Assembly (NCBI GenBank): GCA_030692055.1
Contig: JAUYCY010000059.1
Span: 1-34,160 of the forward strand
Source of the DNA: Candidatus Omnitrophota bacterium
GTDB taxonomy: Bacteria > Omnitrophota > Koll11 > Duberdicusellales > 4484-171
DNA: 34,160 bases
Reading direction: 5' to 3'
Below the pieces are notes generated by a model, which made no database searches, had not been told where the DNA came from, and saw nothing but the letters and a program-made list of their open reading frames with translations. Below are positions 1-6,800 of this stretch, one piece after another; the first letter of the stretch is position 1, and each line of letters starts with the position of its first letter. Made by a program: the position numbers and the translations under genes.

Positions 1-167
1 TTACCGGGTTAAAAGAAGCGATTATTACCGTATAAATCCCGAGATTTTGTGCCCTGAAACATTTTCAGAGAAAAAAAGGAATTTAACGTATCTATTTCAG
101 CCTGTTTGTCAAAGAACAAATGTTAATATGACCCAGCCTGTAAAGCGCGGGGTTTGCTCAGGGTTGC

Positions 168-204
168 CCCTCGACGTTGCTCGGGATCCTGAGCTTGTCG
201 AAGG
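168..204. repeat. Hairpin element of the CTTCGACAGGCTCAG type
   Basis: An imperfect palindrome: the left arm TCGACGTTGCTCGGG pairs with the right arm CCTGAGCTTGTCGA around an AT centre. A related palindrome lies at 14466-14506 between murD and ftsW. Similar sequences are scattered in many environmental bacterial genomes. The rest of 1-304 also contains a small hairpin near 230-250 (GCCCTAAAGGGC) and no convincing gene. Confidence 0.6.
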
Positions 205-304
205 AATACTGAGCGGCGTCTATATATTCCTTGCCCTAAAGGGCGAGGTTTGTGCGCCGCCGAACGTATCAATAAGATGTTTTAGCCTTTGCGTAAGTAA
301 GTTG

Positions 305-333
305 TTGATATCATAGCGAGTTTACGCTATAAT
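305..333 (+). promoter_or_regulatory. Sigma70-like promoter for rbfA-nrnA-truB-ribF
   Basis: TTGATA at 305-310, a 17 bp spacer, and a perfect TATAAT at 328-333. Predicted transcription start is near 340, so the leader before the rbfA ATG at 352 would be only about 12 nt and shows no Shine-Dalgarno sequence. The next three genes overlap or lie within 30 bp, so this promoter could serve all four. Confidence 0.65.
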
Positions 334-351
334 CTTTTTCTTTAAATAGCT

Positions 352-741
352 ATGTCATTACGAATGGAAAAAATAGACAGCGAAATGCGCAGGCAAATTA
401 CGGAGATAATCCGCGATGAGCTCGATGATCCCAATATCGGAGTATTGTCTATAACAAAAGTAGAAACTACTTCGGATTTGACAGAGAGCAAAGTCTATTT
501 TAGCCTTCTTGACGATACTAAATATAAAAAAGTGCAAAGCATTTTGGACAGAATGGCTAAATTCATAAGGTTCAATTTAGGCAAAAGGATAATAATAAAA
601 ATTTTACCCCAGCTGACATTCATACCTGATGATTCCATAAAATATAGCGTGGATATTTATAGTAAAATAGAGGAGGTCAAGCAGCGGGATGAAGAGTTAC
701 AGGCTCCCAAAAGGCCTAAAATAAAAAGGCGACATGAATAA
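352..741 (+). CDS. rbfA: Ribosome-binding factor A
   Basis: RbfA is a small KH-type protein that binds the 30S subunit and helps mature the 16S rRNA 5' end. The 129-residue product has the usual family length and pattern: an N-terminal RMEKIDSEMRRQITEII helix, then DDPNIGVLSITKVETTSDL and the KVYFSLL strand, followed by the RFNLGKRIIIKILPQLTF region. The C-terminus is a short basic tail. The start at 352 gives MSLRMEK, matching the common MSxRMER opening; an in-frame ATG at 364 is the alternative. The last 8 bp overlap nrnA, suggesting translational coupling. infB, the usual upstream partner, is not visible in the 351 bp before the gene. Confidence 0.95.
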   Translation: MSLRMEKIDSEMRRQITEIIRDELDDPNIGVLSITKVETTSDLTESKVYFSLLDDTKYKKVQSILDRMAKFIRFNLGKRIIIKILPQLTFIPDDSIKYSVDIYSKIEEVKQRDEELQAPKRPKIKRRHE

Positions 742-1690
742 GGCATTGAGCAAAATTGTTCAAAAGATACGTAACAACAAAAGTTTTTTAATTACCGCAC
801 ACGTAGGCCTAGAGGGAGATGCTTTGGGTTCTGAGCTAGCCATGTACGCCCTTCTTAGGAAACTGCGTAAACGCGTAGCGATTTACAACAATGACCATAC
901 GCCACAGACTTATAACTTTCTTCCTTATTCTGGTGTCATAAAAAATAACCTTAAAGAAGATAAATTTGATGTTGCAATGGTGTTAGACTGTTCCGACTCT
1001 TCCCGCACGGGTAAGGTTAAAGATTATCTAAGTCGTGTGGGTTCCATTGTTAATATTGATCACCATATAAGCAACACCTTTTTCGGTGATATAAATTTTA
1101 TTGAGCCTAAAGCAAGTTCAACAGCTCAAATGCTTTATAAGCTTTGCGAAAGATTAAAAATCATGGATAAAAAGATTGCCCTCTGTTTGTACACAGGGAT
1201 TTTTACCGATACGGGAAACTTTACTTATGCCAACACCAGCAAAGAAACCCACAGAGTTGTAGCTAATTTAATACATTATAACGTTTCTCCCCGTGTGATT
1301 TATGATAATATTCATAGTTTATGCGATTGCCGTGATTTAAGGTCCATAGCTAAAATAGTATCGAACCTTAAACTTGACTCTTCCGGTAAGATTTGCTGGG
1401 CTATAATAAGGCATTGGCAGGAGAAAGACTATGATCTTACGGAAGTAATTTTTTCCATAATGCGATTGCTTAAAGATGTAGAAGTATTGATTCTTTTTAA
1501 GAAAGTAGAGGAGAATAAAATAAGAGTTAATTTTCGCTCCCGTAGTTACGTCGATGTAAATAAAATTGCACAATTTTTCGGAGGCGGCGGCCATAAAAGC
1601 GCAAGCGGCACCACCGTAGAGGATACTCTTGAAGGCACTGAAAAGAAAGTAATTTCTTTTGTAAAAAGATATACCAACAACTTGGGATAA
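734..1690 (+). CDS. nrnA: DHH/DHHA1 phosphoesterase, NrnA-like oligoribonuclease / pAp phosphatase
   Basis: NrnA-type enzymes degrade nanoRNA and dephosphorylate 3'-phosphoadenosine 5'-phosphate in the cytoplasm, using Mn2+. The 318-residue protein has the DHH domain (about residues 15-190), with DHH at 109-111 in VNIDHHISN, further metal-site candidates in VLDCSD (85) and FTDTG (159), and a C-terminal DHHA1 domain with the substrate loop GGGGHKSASG (283-292). The first motif, normally HxNPDGDALGS, reads HVGLEGDALGS, so Glu27 replaces the first Asp. It lies between rbfA and truB, a widespread arrangement. The start overlaps rbfA by 8 bp. The family is clear; which of the two activities dominates cannot be read from sequence. 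Confidence 0.93.
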   Translation: MNKALSKIVQKIRNNKSFLITAHVGLEGDALGSELAMYALLRKLRKRVAIYNNDHTPQTYNFLPYSGVIKNNLKEDKFDVAMVLDCSDSSRTGKVKDYLSRVGSIVNIDHHISNTFFGDINFIEPKASSTAQMLYKLCERLKIMDKKIALCLYTGIFTDTGNFTYANTSKETHRVVANLIHYNVSPRVIYDNIHSLCDCRDLRSIAKIVSNLKLDSSGKICWAIIRHWQEKDYDLTEVIFSIMRLLKDVEVLILFKKVEENKIRVNFRSRSYVDVNKIAQFFGGGGHKSASGTTVEDTLEGTEKKVISFVKRYTNNLG

Positions 1691-1719
1691 AAACTTTACT
1701 GCGGTATTTGAGCTAAACA

Positions 1720-2409
1720 ATGATAGAAACAATGGAAAAAAGCGCTAAAGAAGGAATTATTCTTGTCGATAAACCTAAAGGGATAACTTCGCATGACGTG
1801 GTTGACTGCGTGCGTAGAAAACTAGGCACAAAGCGGGTTGGGCACGCTGGCACGTTAGACCCGCTTGCGGACGGGCTTTTAGTTATTCTCGTTGGTAAAT
1901 ATACTAAATTATTTCCCAAGTTTGTTAATTTTGACAAGGAATATACAGGAATACTAAAATTAGGAGAGGTAACTACAACGGGGGATTCGCAAGGAAAAAT
2001 AGTTAAAAAATCAGAAATTCATTCTATCAATGATGAGGTTATCGGCAAAGCATTTGCTTCTTTTAGCGGCCAGATAGAACAGATTCCTCCTATGGTGAGT
2101 GCCTTGAGAATTAAAGGCAGGCGTCTTTATAGTTTAGCTCGTGAAGGTATTACCGTAGAAAGGGCGCCACGCAAAATAACAATATACTCTCTGAGAATAA
2201 TTAAGATAGATATACCTTTTGTTGAATTTTACGTAAGCTGTTCCAAGGGTACTTATATAAGAAAACTTGCGGAAGATATAGGAGAATTAATTGGCTGCGG
2301 AGCACATATCGTTAAAATAAGGCGGCTAAGCGTAGGCCCCTTTAAATTAGACGAAGCAGCAAATTTAGATGACATAGATGAGAGTCATCTACGAAAAATT
2401 ACCCTCTAA
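1720..2409 (+). CDS. truB: tRNA pseudouridine(55) synthase TruB, short form
   Basis: TruB converts U55 in the T-loop of tRNAs to pseudouridine. The catalytic motif GHAGTLDPLADGLL is present with nucleophile Asp47, preceded by the typical LVDKPKGITSHDVV opening (15-28) and followed by GxxTTTGDSQGK, QIPPMVSALRIKGRRLYSLAREG and SCSKGTYIRKLAEDIG. At 229 residues it ends soon after the RRLSVGPF segment, so the C-terminal PUA-like domain found in longer TruB proteins is largely missing. The start could also be the ATG at 1732. The gene sits 29 bp after nrnA and its last 32 bp overlap ribF. Confidence 0.95.
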   Translation: MIETMEKSAKEGIILVDKPKGITSHDVVDCVRRKLGTKRVGHAGTLDPLADGLLVILVGKYTKLFPKFVNFDKEYTGILKLGEVTTTGDSQGKIVKKSEIHSINDEVIGKAFASFSGQIEQIPPMVSALRIKGRRLYSLAREGITVERAPRKITIYSLRIIKIDIPFVEFYVSCSKGTYIRKLAEDIGELIGCGAHIVKIRRLSVGPFKLDEAANLDDIDESHLRKITL

Positions 2410-3328
2410 GAGAAAAAAGTGCGTTGCGACCATAGGTGCATTTGATGGAGTGCACCTTGGCCATAAATTTATTCTAAAAAGAGTAAAAAACAAAGCCCTT
2501 AAAAGAGGAATTTATTCTTTAGTGATTACTTTTGATATCCATCCCCGCAAATTACTCTCAAAAAAATTCCTTACTAGCGACAAAGCCTTTCTCGGTCATA
2601 TAGCCGACCATCGTCAGAAAAAAAACCTTATAAAATCCTTAGGGATAAATTGTATTTGGTTTCTTAAAACTCATCATTCATTTTTGAAATTATCAGGCAG
2701 AGATTTTTTGGAATATGTCTTACGTCATTTTGATATCTGTGAGCTTATTGTCGGAGAGGATTTTCGCTTTGGTTATAGAGGAGAAGCCGATGTGAGTTAT
2801 TTAGATAAAGTTTCTAAGTTTTATAATTTTAATTTGACAGTTATAAAAAAAATAAAGAAGACCAAAGTGGCAATAAGCAGTTCTCTTATAAGAAGAATGA
2901 TAAGAGACGGAGAATTTAAAAAGGTGAGAACATTTTTAGGCAGAAATTATTATTTAGAAGGGAAAGTTATTAGAGGGGTTGGTATTGGTAAACAGCTTGG
3001 TTTTCCTACGGCAAATATCCATGTTTTTGATTACATACTCCCAAAACGCGGAGTGTATGCCGCTTATATAGATACGTTAAAAAAAAGATATCTTTGCGGC
3101 GTTAATATTGGAACAAGGCCTACTATTACTACGTCGCAAAAAGAAGTCGTAGAAGCACATATCATTAATTTCAAGAAAAATATTTTAGGGAAAATTGTCA
3201 GAATACATTTTTTAGAAAAAATCAGGGGTGAGAAAGAATTTTCCTCAAACACCCGATTAAAGAACGTGATTAATGACGATATAAACTATATTCATAAAAG
3301 ATATCGTATCCCAAAAAACGCTCTTTGA
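2378..3328 (+). CDS. ribF: Bifunctional riboflavin kinase / FAD synthetase
   Basis: RibF phosphorylates riboflavin to FMN and adenylates FMN to FAD. The N-terminal nucleotidyltransferase domain shows GAFDGVHLGH (20-29), GEDFRFG (126-132) and SSSLIRR (167-173). The C-terminal flavokinase domain shows GIGKQLGFPTAN (PTAN at 210-213), GVYAAY and GVNIGTRPT, then the VEAHIINF segment that carries the usual catalytic Glu. Length (316) is normal. It starts inside truB (32 bp overlap). Downstream there is no rpsO, which often follows ribF in other bacteria; instead a 1.2 kb repeat-rich gap begins. Confidence 0.95.
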   Translation: MRVIYEKLPSKRKKCVATIGAFDGVHLGHKFILKRVKNKALKRGIYSLVITFDIHPRKLLSKKFLTSDKAFLGHIADHRQKKNLIKSLGINCIWFLKTHHSFLKLSGRDFLEYVLRHFDICELIVGEDFRFGYRGEADVSYLDKVSKFYNFNLTVIKKIKKTKVAISSSLIRRMIRDGEFKKVRTFLGRNYYLEGKVIRGVGIGKQLGFPTANIHVFDYILPKRGVYAAYIDTLKKRYLCGVNIGTRPTITTSQKEVVEAHIINFKKNILGKIVRIHFLEKIRGEKEFSSNTRLKNVINDDINYIHKRYRIPKNAL

Positions 3329-3352
3329 CATAATAGGGTTATCGGCTATATT
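3325..3352 (+). promoter_or_regulatory. Possible promoter at the ribF stop codon
   Basis: TTGACA at 3325-3330 followed after 16 bp by TATATT at 3347-3352. It would fire directly into the repeat element that starts at 3353, in the direction of mraZ. It overlaps the end of ribF and no gene start lies close by, so it could be chance in AT-rich DNA or could drive a non-coding transcript. Confidence 0.35.
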
Positions 3353-3698
3353 TAACCGAGACCTTACATTAGGTTATTATGGAAACCGTGCAATTCTTTG
3401 TTACATAATAGGATATGCGTAAAGGCAAACGTAAGAAAACGTTACAAGCCTTTTTAGTAAATGAAGCTCCACGGGTTAAAGCCCGTGGTTTGTCACAGAC
3501 GCTGCGCGTGGAGCGAAATCCCGACCACGCTTCCATTTACCCCGATGAAAATATCGGGGTGGTTTTATCGCGTCGGGATAAATACTTTCAGCTAATGCGA
3601 AATGCGTATACCTTCAAACAGAACTAATGGTTGACCCCAGAGTTATGCTTCGTATATATTTTGCTAACGCCTGCCGGCAGGCAGGCAAAATCTGGGTT
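3353..3698 (-). repeat. Copy A of the long intergenic repeat family
   Basis: Reading the minus strand of the copies at 11581 and 23731 gives the same order of blocks as here: ACCGAGATTTTGCATTAGG (here ACCGAGACCTTACATTAGG), a TTTTGTGAGATAACAGG-like block, GTAAGAAAAAGTTACAA, then TGCGAAATGCTTATA and finally the GGACCCA...TGGGTTC hairpin. Compared with those copies it holds an extra segment of roughly 115 bp at 3469-3582. It is clearly diverged. No protein-coding function is visible. Confidence 0.7.
3469..3582. repeat. Hairpin cassette inserted in repeat copy A
   Basis: A series of hairpins: CCACGGG/CCCGTGG (3469-3488), GCGTGG/CCACGC (3506-3530) and CCCCGAT/ATCGGGG (3540-3559), ending in a CGGGATAAA sequence. 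The order resembles the cassettes at 8527-8680 and 16545-16680, which also open with a CCACG-type palindrome and close with GGATAAAAA. A 70-codon open frame crosses it but is explained by the repeat. Confidence 0.6.
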
Positions 3699-3736
3699 TA
3701 ATTTGCGTATTGTTTTAATTAACGCAAATGTTTAGT

Positions 3737-3901
3737 GTAAATGTTTAGTTCTCTGAGCTGTTGGCAAACAGTAAAGGTTTTGTTTCGCCATGCCGGTGAG
3801 CTAAAAATGGAGAGCTAAAGCGTCTTATTCCCCAAAATGAGCGTCGCTCAAAATGGGGAATTAACGCGAGAGAACTTTTACTCAGAGAACGAAACATTTA
3901 C
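3737..3901. repeat. Nested inverted repeat, MITE-like, upstream of mraZ
   Basis: Outer arms of 21 bp, GTAAATGTTTAGTTCTCTGAG at 3737-3757 and its near-complement at 3881-3901, differ at two positions. Inside lie a small hairpin (CTGTT/AACAG, 3758-3771) and a longer central one at 3828-3860 (TTCCCC...GGGGAA, 13 of 16 paired). A 13 bp direct duplication of the arm start sits just outside (3724-3736). The remainder of 3700-4015 holds further short hairpins and no gene. Confidence 0.55.
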
Positions 3902-4015
3902 CAATTAACGGAATATTGCGTTTTTCCGCATGGGCAGTCTTTATCCATCCGCTATCAACCAGTCTCTGCGGCAAGTGAGCGGAGTATGCTCTATGCTAAT
4001 ATTATCACTGGTTCG

Positions 4016-4142
4016 CTCTTTTTAAGCTATAGCGTATTTTTAAAACAGAGCAATTGCAACTTGTCATAGATGTATATTCTTATCGCTTAGCTATCGCGGA
4101 CCCAGCATATCTTTACTTTGCTTACGCAAAGGCTGGGTTCAT
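4016..4142 (-). repeat. Partial element E related to repeat copy D
   Basis: The minus strand reads GAACCCAGCCTTTGCG, then AAGCAAAG, then GCTGGGTCCGCG, and continues with blocks resembling the sequence after copy D (6541-6690), including TTAAAAAGAGCGAACC near 4016. It is therefore the same GAACCCA/TGGGTCC hairpin with its flank, in opposite orientation. Confidence 0.55.
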
Positions 4143-4228
4143 TCATCTTCTCATTGTATTAGATTAGTACAAAAAGTCGCGTTTTCTTTATGCAAAAGCG
4201 TATCGGCGAAAGCGTATGTCAACGATGG

Positions 4229-4343
4229 AACCAATAAGTGCCCTTCGGGCACTCCGACATACGTCGGAGATTGGTTACATTGCCTTGGAATGAGGTCAAC
4301 TACGTTTACGATTTCGGCTTCATCCCCGTGGCAAGCCACGGGG
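4229..4343. repeat. Three-way-junction-like fold and adjacent perfect hairpin
   Basis: AACCAAT (4229-4235) pairs with ATTGGTT (4270-4276). Between them are two further stems: AGTGCCC/GGGCACT with a TTC loop (4237-4253) and CCGAC/GTCGG with an ATAC loop (4254-4267). About 50 bp downstream is a perfect 9 bp stem, CCCCGTGGC-AA-GCCACGGGG (4324-4343). A diverged relative of the hairpin found in copy B follows near 4385-4420 (TCTAACGGGGTTTAC). No T-tract follows any stem, so these are not typical terminators. Confidence 0.5.
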
Positions 4344-4490
4344 TATTCGCCGAGAGAGAATAAGCTCAGCGCATTTTACTTTACCCTGCTAGATGTTTAT
4401 TGTCTAACGGGGTTTACTTCAAGCTGTGGTGTTCCTTCCACTCATTTTCCACAACCTATTGTGGTTCAGTAATTTATTCTCCAAAATTCC

Positions 4491-4519
4491 TTGACAAAAT
4501 AAGCGTGGAATCATATAGT
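4491..4519 (+). promoter_or_regulatory. Promoter of mraZ and the dcw cluster
   Basis: Consensus TTGACA at 4491-4496, a 17 bp spacer, and TATAGT at 4514-4519. Predicted start of transcription is near 4526, about 25 nt before the mraZ ATG. GGAG at 4538-4541 can serve as ribosome binding site. This is the strongest promoter candidate in the window and the natural start of the dcw transcript. Confidence 0.75.
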
Positions 4520-4551
4520 TATATTGTGGAATAAAATGGAGTAAAGTGGAA
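4505..4551 (+). promoter_or_regulatory. MraZ operator: tandem GTGGAA boxes
   Basis: GTGGAA at 4526, ATGGAG at 4536 and GTGGAA at 4546 are spaced exactly 10 bp apart, with a further GTGGAA at 4505 inside the promoter spacer. MraZ proteins are known to bind direct repeats of this kind, with a 10 bp period, in their own promoter and repress or tune the dcw operon. The last box touches the start codon, so bound MraZ would cover the initial transcribed region. Two boxes on the opposite strand lie at 4436-4441 and 4447-4452. Confidence 0.7.
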
Positions 4552-4985
4552 TGTGGTATGGCGAGTATAATCATACATTAGATAATAAAGATAGATTTGT
4601 ATTTCCTGCGAAGTTCCGAGAAAAAATAAAAGCCCTCGAGAAAAAAAAATTCTATATAACCCGTGGCCTCGAGGGCTGTCTTTTCCTTTTTTCTGAAAGC
4701 GTGTGGGAGGTTTTAGAAGCTAAACTTAAAGCCGTATCTTTTACGAAACAGGAAGGTAGGTCTTTTAACCGTCTATACTTTAGCGGCGCGCAGGAAGTTG
4801 ATATTGATTCGCAGGGTAGAATTTCTATACCGGCATACTTAAAAGAATTCGCTCAGATTAAAAGAGAAATAGTTATAGTGGGCGTGGCTGATCGGATTGA
4901 GATCTGGGATAAAGAACGTTGGAATAGTTTTTACCAGGATAACAAACAAAGATTTGAGGGCGCAGCCGAAAATCTTTTTGAGTGA
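4551..4985 (+). CDS. mraZ: Transcriptional regulator MraZ
   Basis: MraZ is the DNA-binding regulator encoded first in most dcw clusters; it forms a ring of subunits that contacts repeated boxes in its own promoter. The 144-residue product has two tandem SpoVT/AbrB-type swapped-hairpin domains: WYGEYNHTLDNKDRFVFPAKFRE (2-24) and FSGAQEVDIDSQGRISIPAYLKEFA (78-102), each carrying the DxxGR(I/F)xxP-like core. Length is normal. It is preceded by a strong promoter and 10 bp spaced GTGGAA boxes, fitting autoregulation. A 98-130 bp repeat spacer separates it from rsmH. Confidence 0.96.
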   Translation: MWYGEYNHTLDNKDRFVFPAKFREKIKALEKKKFYITRGLEGCLFLFSESVWEVLEAKLKAVSFTKQEGRSFNRLYFSGAQEVDIDSQGRISIPAYLKEFAQIKREIVIVGVADRIEIWDKERWNSFYQDNKQRFEGAAENLFE

Positions 4986-5080
4986 AGAGCGCAGATAATC
5001 ACAGATAAAGACCGCAGATAGTCACAGATAAAAATCTGTGTTCATCCGCTTTCAAATCTGTGCTAATCTGTGTGATAAAA
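4986..5080. repeat. CACAGAT-word inverted repeat between mraZ and rsmH
   Basis: The left half repeats the word CACAGAT (for example ATCACAGATAAAGACCGCAG), and the right half repeats its complement ATCTGTG, so the strand can fold into a long imperfect hairpin of about 40 bp per arm. The same words recur at 14332-14360 with 14540-14580, and in fragments at 23965-24040. The element ends only a few bases before the possible rsmH starts. Confidence 0.6.
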
Positions 5081-5113
5081 AATATGTATAATGTAGAAAC
5101 TATCAGAGAAACA

Positions 5114-6007
5114 ATGAAAGAAGTTTATCATTACCCGGTTATGCATAGAGAATTGATTGACCTTTTAGATATAAGAAATAAAAAGGTTATTGTAGATTGC
5201 ACTATTGGTGTTGGTTCACACGCTTTAAATTTTTTTGAGGCTGCCGGTAAGGACAGCTATTTAATAGGAATCGATAAAGATGAGGATTCGCTTAACGTAG
5301 CTTCGCAGCGGTTAAGGGGTTTCGAAGGAAGATTCACCTTGGTAAGAGGAGATTTTTCAAATATAGACAACATCCTTGGAAAGCTCGGTATAAAAGAGGC
5401 GGATATTTTTTTATTTGATTTGGGTATATCAACATATCAGCTATCTAGCCCCGAGAGAGGTTTTAGCTTTTTAAAGGAAGGGCCTTTGGATATGCGTATG
5501 GATAGAAATTCTTTTCTTTCTGCGTCAGATTTGGTCAATAACCTCAGCGAAATAGAATTGATCAATATTTTTAGGAAATTCGGAGAGGAGCATTACGCTA
5601 AAAGATTTGCTCAGCATATCGTGCAAGAGAGAAGAACCGAGCCTATAATTAGCACTGCGCAACTTAGCCGCATTATTTTAGAGGTTTGTCCCTCTAGGGC
5701 CTTACGTTACAGGGTCCATCCTGCAACAAGGGTTTTTCAGGCTTTACGTATAGCGGTAAATAGGGAGTTAGAGTCTTTGCCGCTAGGTATTAAGAAAGCT
5801 ATTTCTTTTCTTAGCAAAAAGGGAAGAATTGCCGTTATCTCTTTTCATTCTTTGGAAGATAGAATTGCCAAGCATACCTTTAAGGATTATTCTTTACATG
5901 GGATTTTGAAAGTCATTACCAAGAAGCCATTACTTCCTTCGGCAGCGGAATTAGAGGAGAACAATGCTTCTCGCTCAGCAAAATTGAGAGTGGCAGAAAA
6001 GGTTTAA
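5114..6007 (+). CDS. rsmH: 16S rRNA (cytosine(1402)-N4)-methyltransferase RsmH
   Basis: RsmH (MraW) methylates the N4 of C1402 in 16S rRNA using S-adenosylmethionine. Visible family features are HYPVMHRELIDLL at the N-terminus, the cofactor loop VDCTIGVGSH followed by GIDKDEDSL, FDLGISTYQLSSPERGFSF, the PLDMRMD motif, ALRIAVNREL, VISFHSLEDRI and the C-terminal SRSAKLRVAEKV. The glycine loop, usually GGGGH, is GVGSH here. The start is uncertain: ATG 5114 fits the usual distance to HxPV, ATG 5084 adds ten residues, and a GTG at 5060 would lie inside the repeat. ftsL follows after 8 bp. Confidence 0.95.
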   Translation: MKEVYHYPVMHRELIDLLDIRNKKVIVDCTIGVGSHALNFFEAAGKDSYLIGIDKDEDSLNVASQRLRGFEGRFTLVRGDFSNIDNILGKLGIKEADIFLFDLGISTYQLSSPERGFSFLKEGPLDMRMDRNSFLSASDLVNNLSEIELINIFRKFGEEHYAKRFAQHIVQERRTEPIISTAQLSRIILEVCPSRALRYRVHPATRVFQALRIAVNRELESLPLGIKKAISFLSKKGRIAVISFHSLEDRIAKHTFKDYSLHGILKVITKKPLLPSAAELEENNASRSAKLRVAEKV

Positions 6008-6015
6008 AAACAAAC

Positions 6016-6375
6016 ATGAGAAGTAAATCAGTTTTTATTGCAGGTGCCTTCATATTCCTTTCCTTATTTTTATACCTTCACCAAAAGGTTCTCATTTATG
6101 TTGAGGCTTATAAGCTTACCAAGAACTACCATCTATGTAATGAGCTTATTGATAAGAGAGACTACTTAGTGTATAATCTTAAAAAAGAAACATCTGTGTC
6201 TAAGATTAATCAATGGGCCCAGAAAAACAACTTTGCTCCGGCGCAGAAGCTTTTAGCCTTAAACTTAAAGAAGCAAGAGAATCTCAAGCCTAAAGGGAAA
6301 TTTGCTTCCTTGTTGGGTAATCTTTTAGGTATTCCGACTGCTTCTTCTACAGTGCTAGTGGAAGATAAAAGATAA
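6016..6375 (+). CDS. ftsL: FtsL-like divisome protein
   Basis: A 119-residue protein with a short cytoplasmic start, one membrane segment (about residues 6-22, FIAGAFIFLSLFLYL) and a periplasmic part (LIYVEAYKLTKNYHLCNELIDKRDYL) with the spacing expected of the FtsL coiled coil. FtsL forms a complex with FtsB and FtsQ and activates FtsW/FtsI. Sequence alone is too short and variable for a firm match. The call rests on topology, size and its place between rsmH and ftsI, the standard ftsL slot. The tail after residue 85 is polar and probably disordered. A 425 bp non-coding stretch follows. Confidence 0.65.
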   Translation: MRSKSVFIAGAFIFLSLFLYLHQKVLIYVEAYKLTKNYHLCNELIDKRDYLVYNLKKETSVSKINQWAQKNNFAPAQKLLALNLKKQENLKPKGKFASLLGNLLGIPTASSTVLVEDKR

Positions 6376-6380
6376 TTTAT

Positions 6381-6740
6381 CCAAGATTTTGCATCAGGCT
6401 GCTATGGTAATTTACAACTTTTTGTTAGATAATAGGTCACCACTCATTAGCAGCGCAAGAAAATGTTACAATCCTTTTTAAGGAATGAATTGCTTTCATG
6501 CAATCCGAAATGCTTATAATCTCAAATAAAACCAGTGGATGAACCCAATCTTTGCGCAAGCAAAGCTAATTCATGAAGCTATATCATTGGGTCCGCGACT
6601 GGTAACTATAATAAAAGATGTTTACATTCAACAAACAAACTTATCTCACAAGCTAAACTATGGCTTTAAAAAGCGAACCCAAAATTTGTCCTTCGGACGC
6701 TTTTGCTAACGCAAAAGTTGGATTTGTGCTACCCTAAAAA
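6381..6740. repeat. Copy D of the long intergenic repeat family plus flank
   Basis: Fills the ftsL-ftsI gap. CCAAGATTTTGCATCAGGCT, then a TTTGTTAGATAATAGG block, AAATGTTACAATCC, CCGAAATGCTTATAATCTCA, and the hairpin GAACCCAATCTTTGCGC...ATTGGGTCC (6541-6593) follow the order of copies B and C read on their minus strand. The hairpin is, however, inverted relative to those copies and is bracketed by ACCAGT/ACTGGT. The flank 6600-6690 matches element E, and a second smaller hairpin GAACCCAAAATTTG...GTTGGATTTG sits at 6674-6726. No gene is visible here. Confidence 0.6.
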
Positions 6741-6800
6741 TTACAAGCAATAGTAGGAACATCAGCCTCCAGCATTTTACATTAATCTAGTATACTAACA

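Noticed and set aside
2..316. An open frame from the left edge, with an ATG at 47
   Set aside because: It runs through the 168-204 palindrome, ends just before the rbfA promoter, shows no recognisable domain and has no ribosome binding site. It could hold the tail of an upstream gene, but nothing supports that.
3415..3627. A 70-codon open frame after ribF
   Set aside because: It lies wholly in repeat copy A and its hairpin cassette; the translated sequence is basic and low in complexity, and other copies of the repeat do not keep the frame.
4151..4472. Short open frames on both strands before mraZ
   Set aside because: They coincide with the three-way-junction and hairpin sequences and have no domain, binding site or conserved frame.
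4986..5080. CRISPR array in the CACAGAT repeats
   Set aside because: Repeat units are short, irregular and in both orientations, with no unique spacers of constant length and no cas genes nearby.
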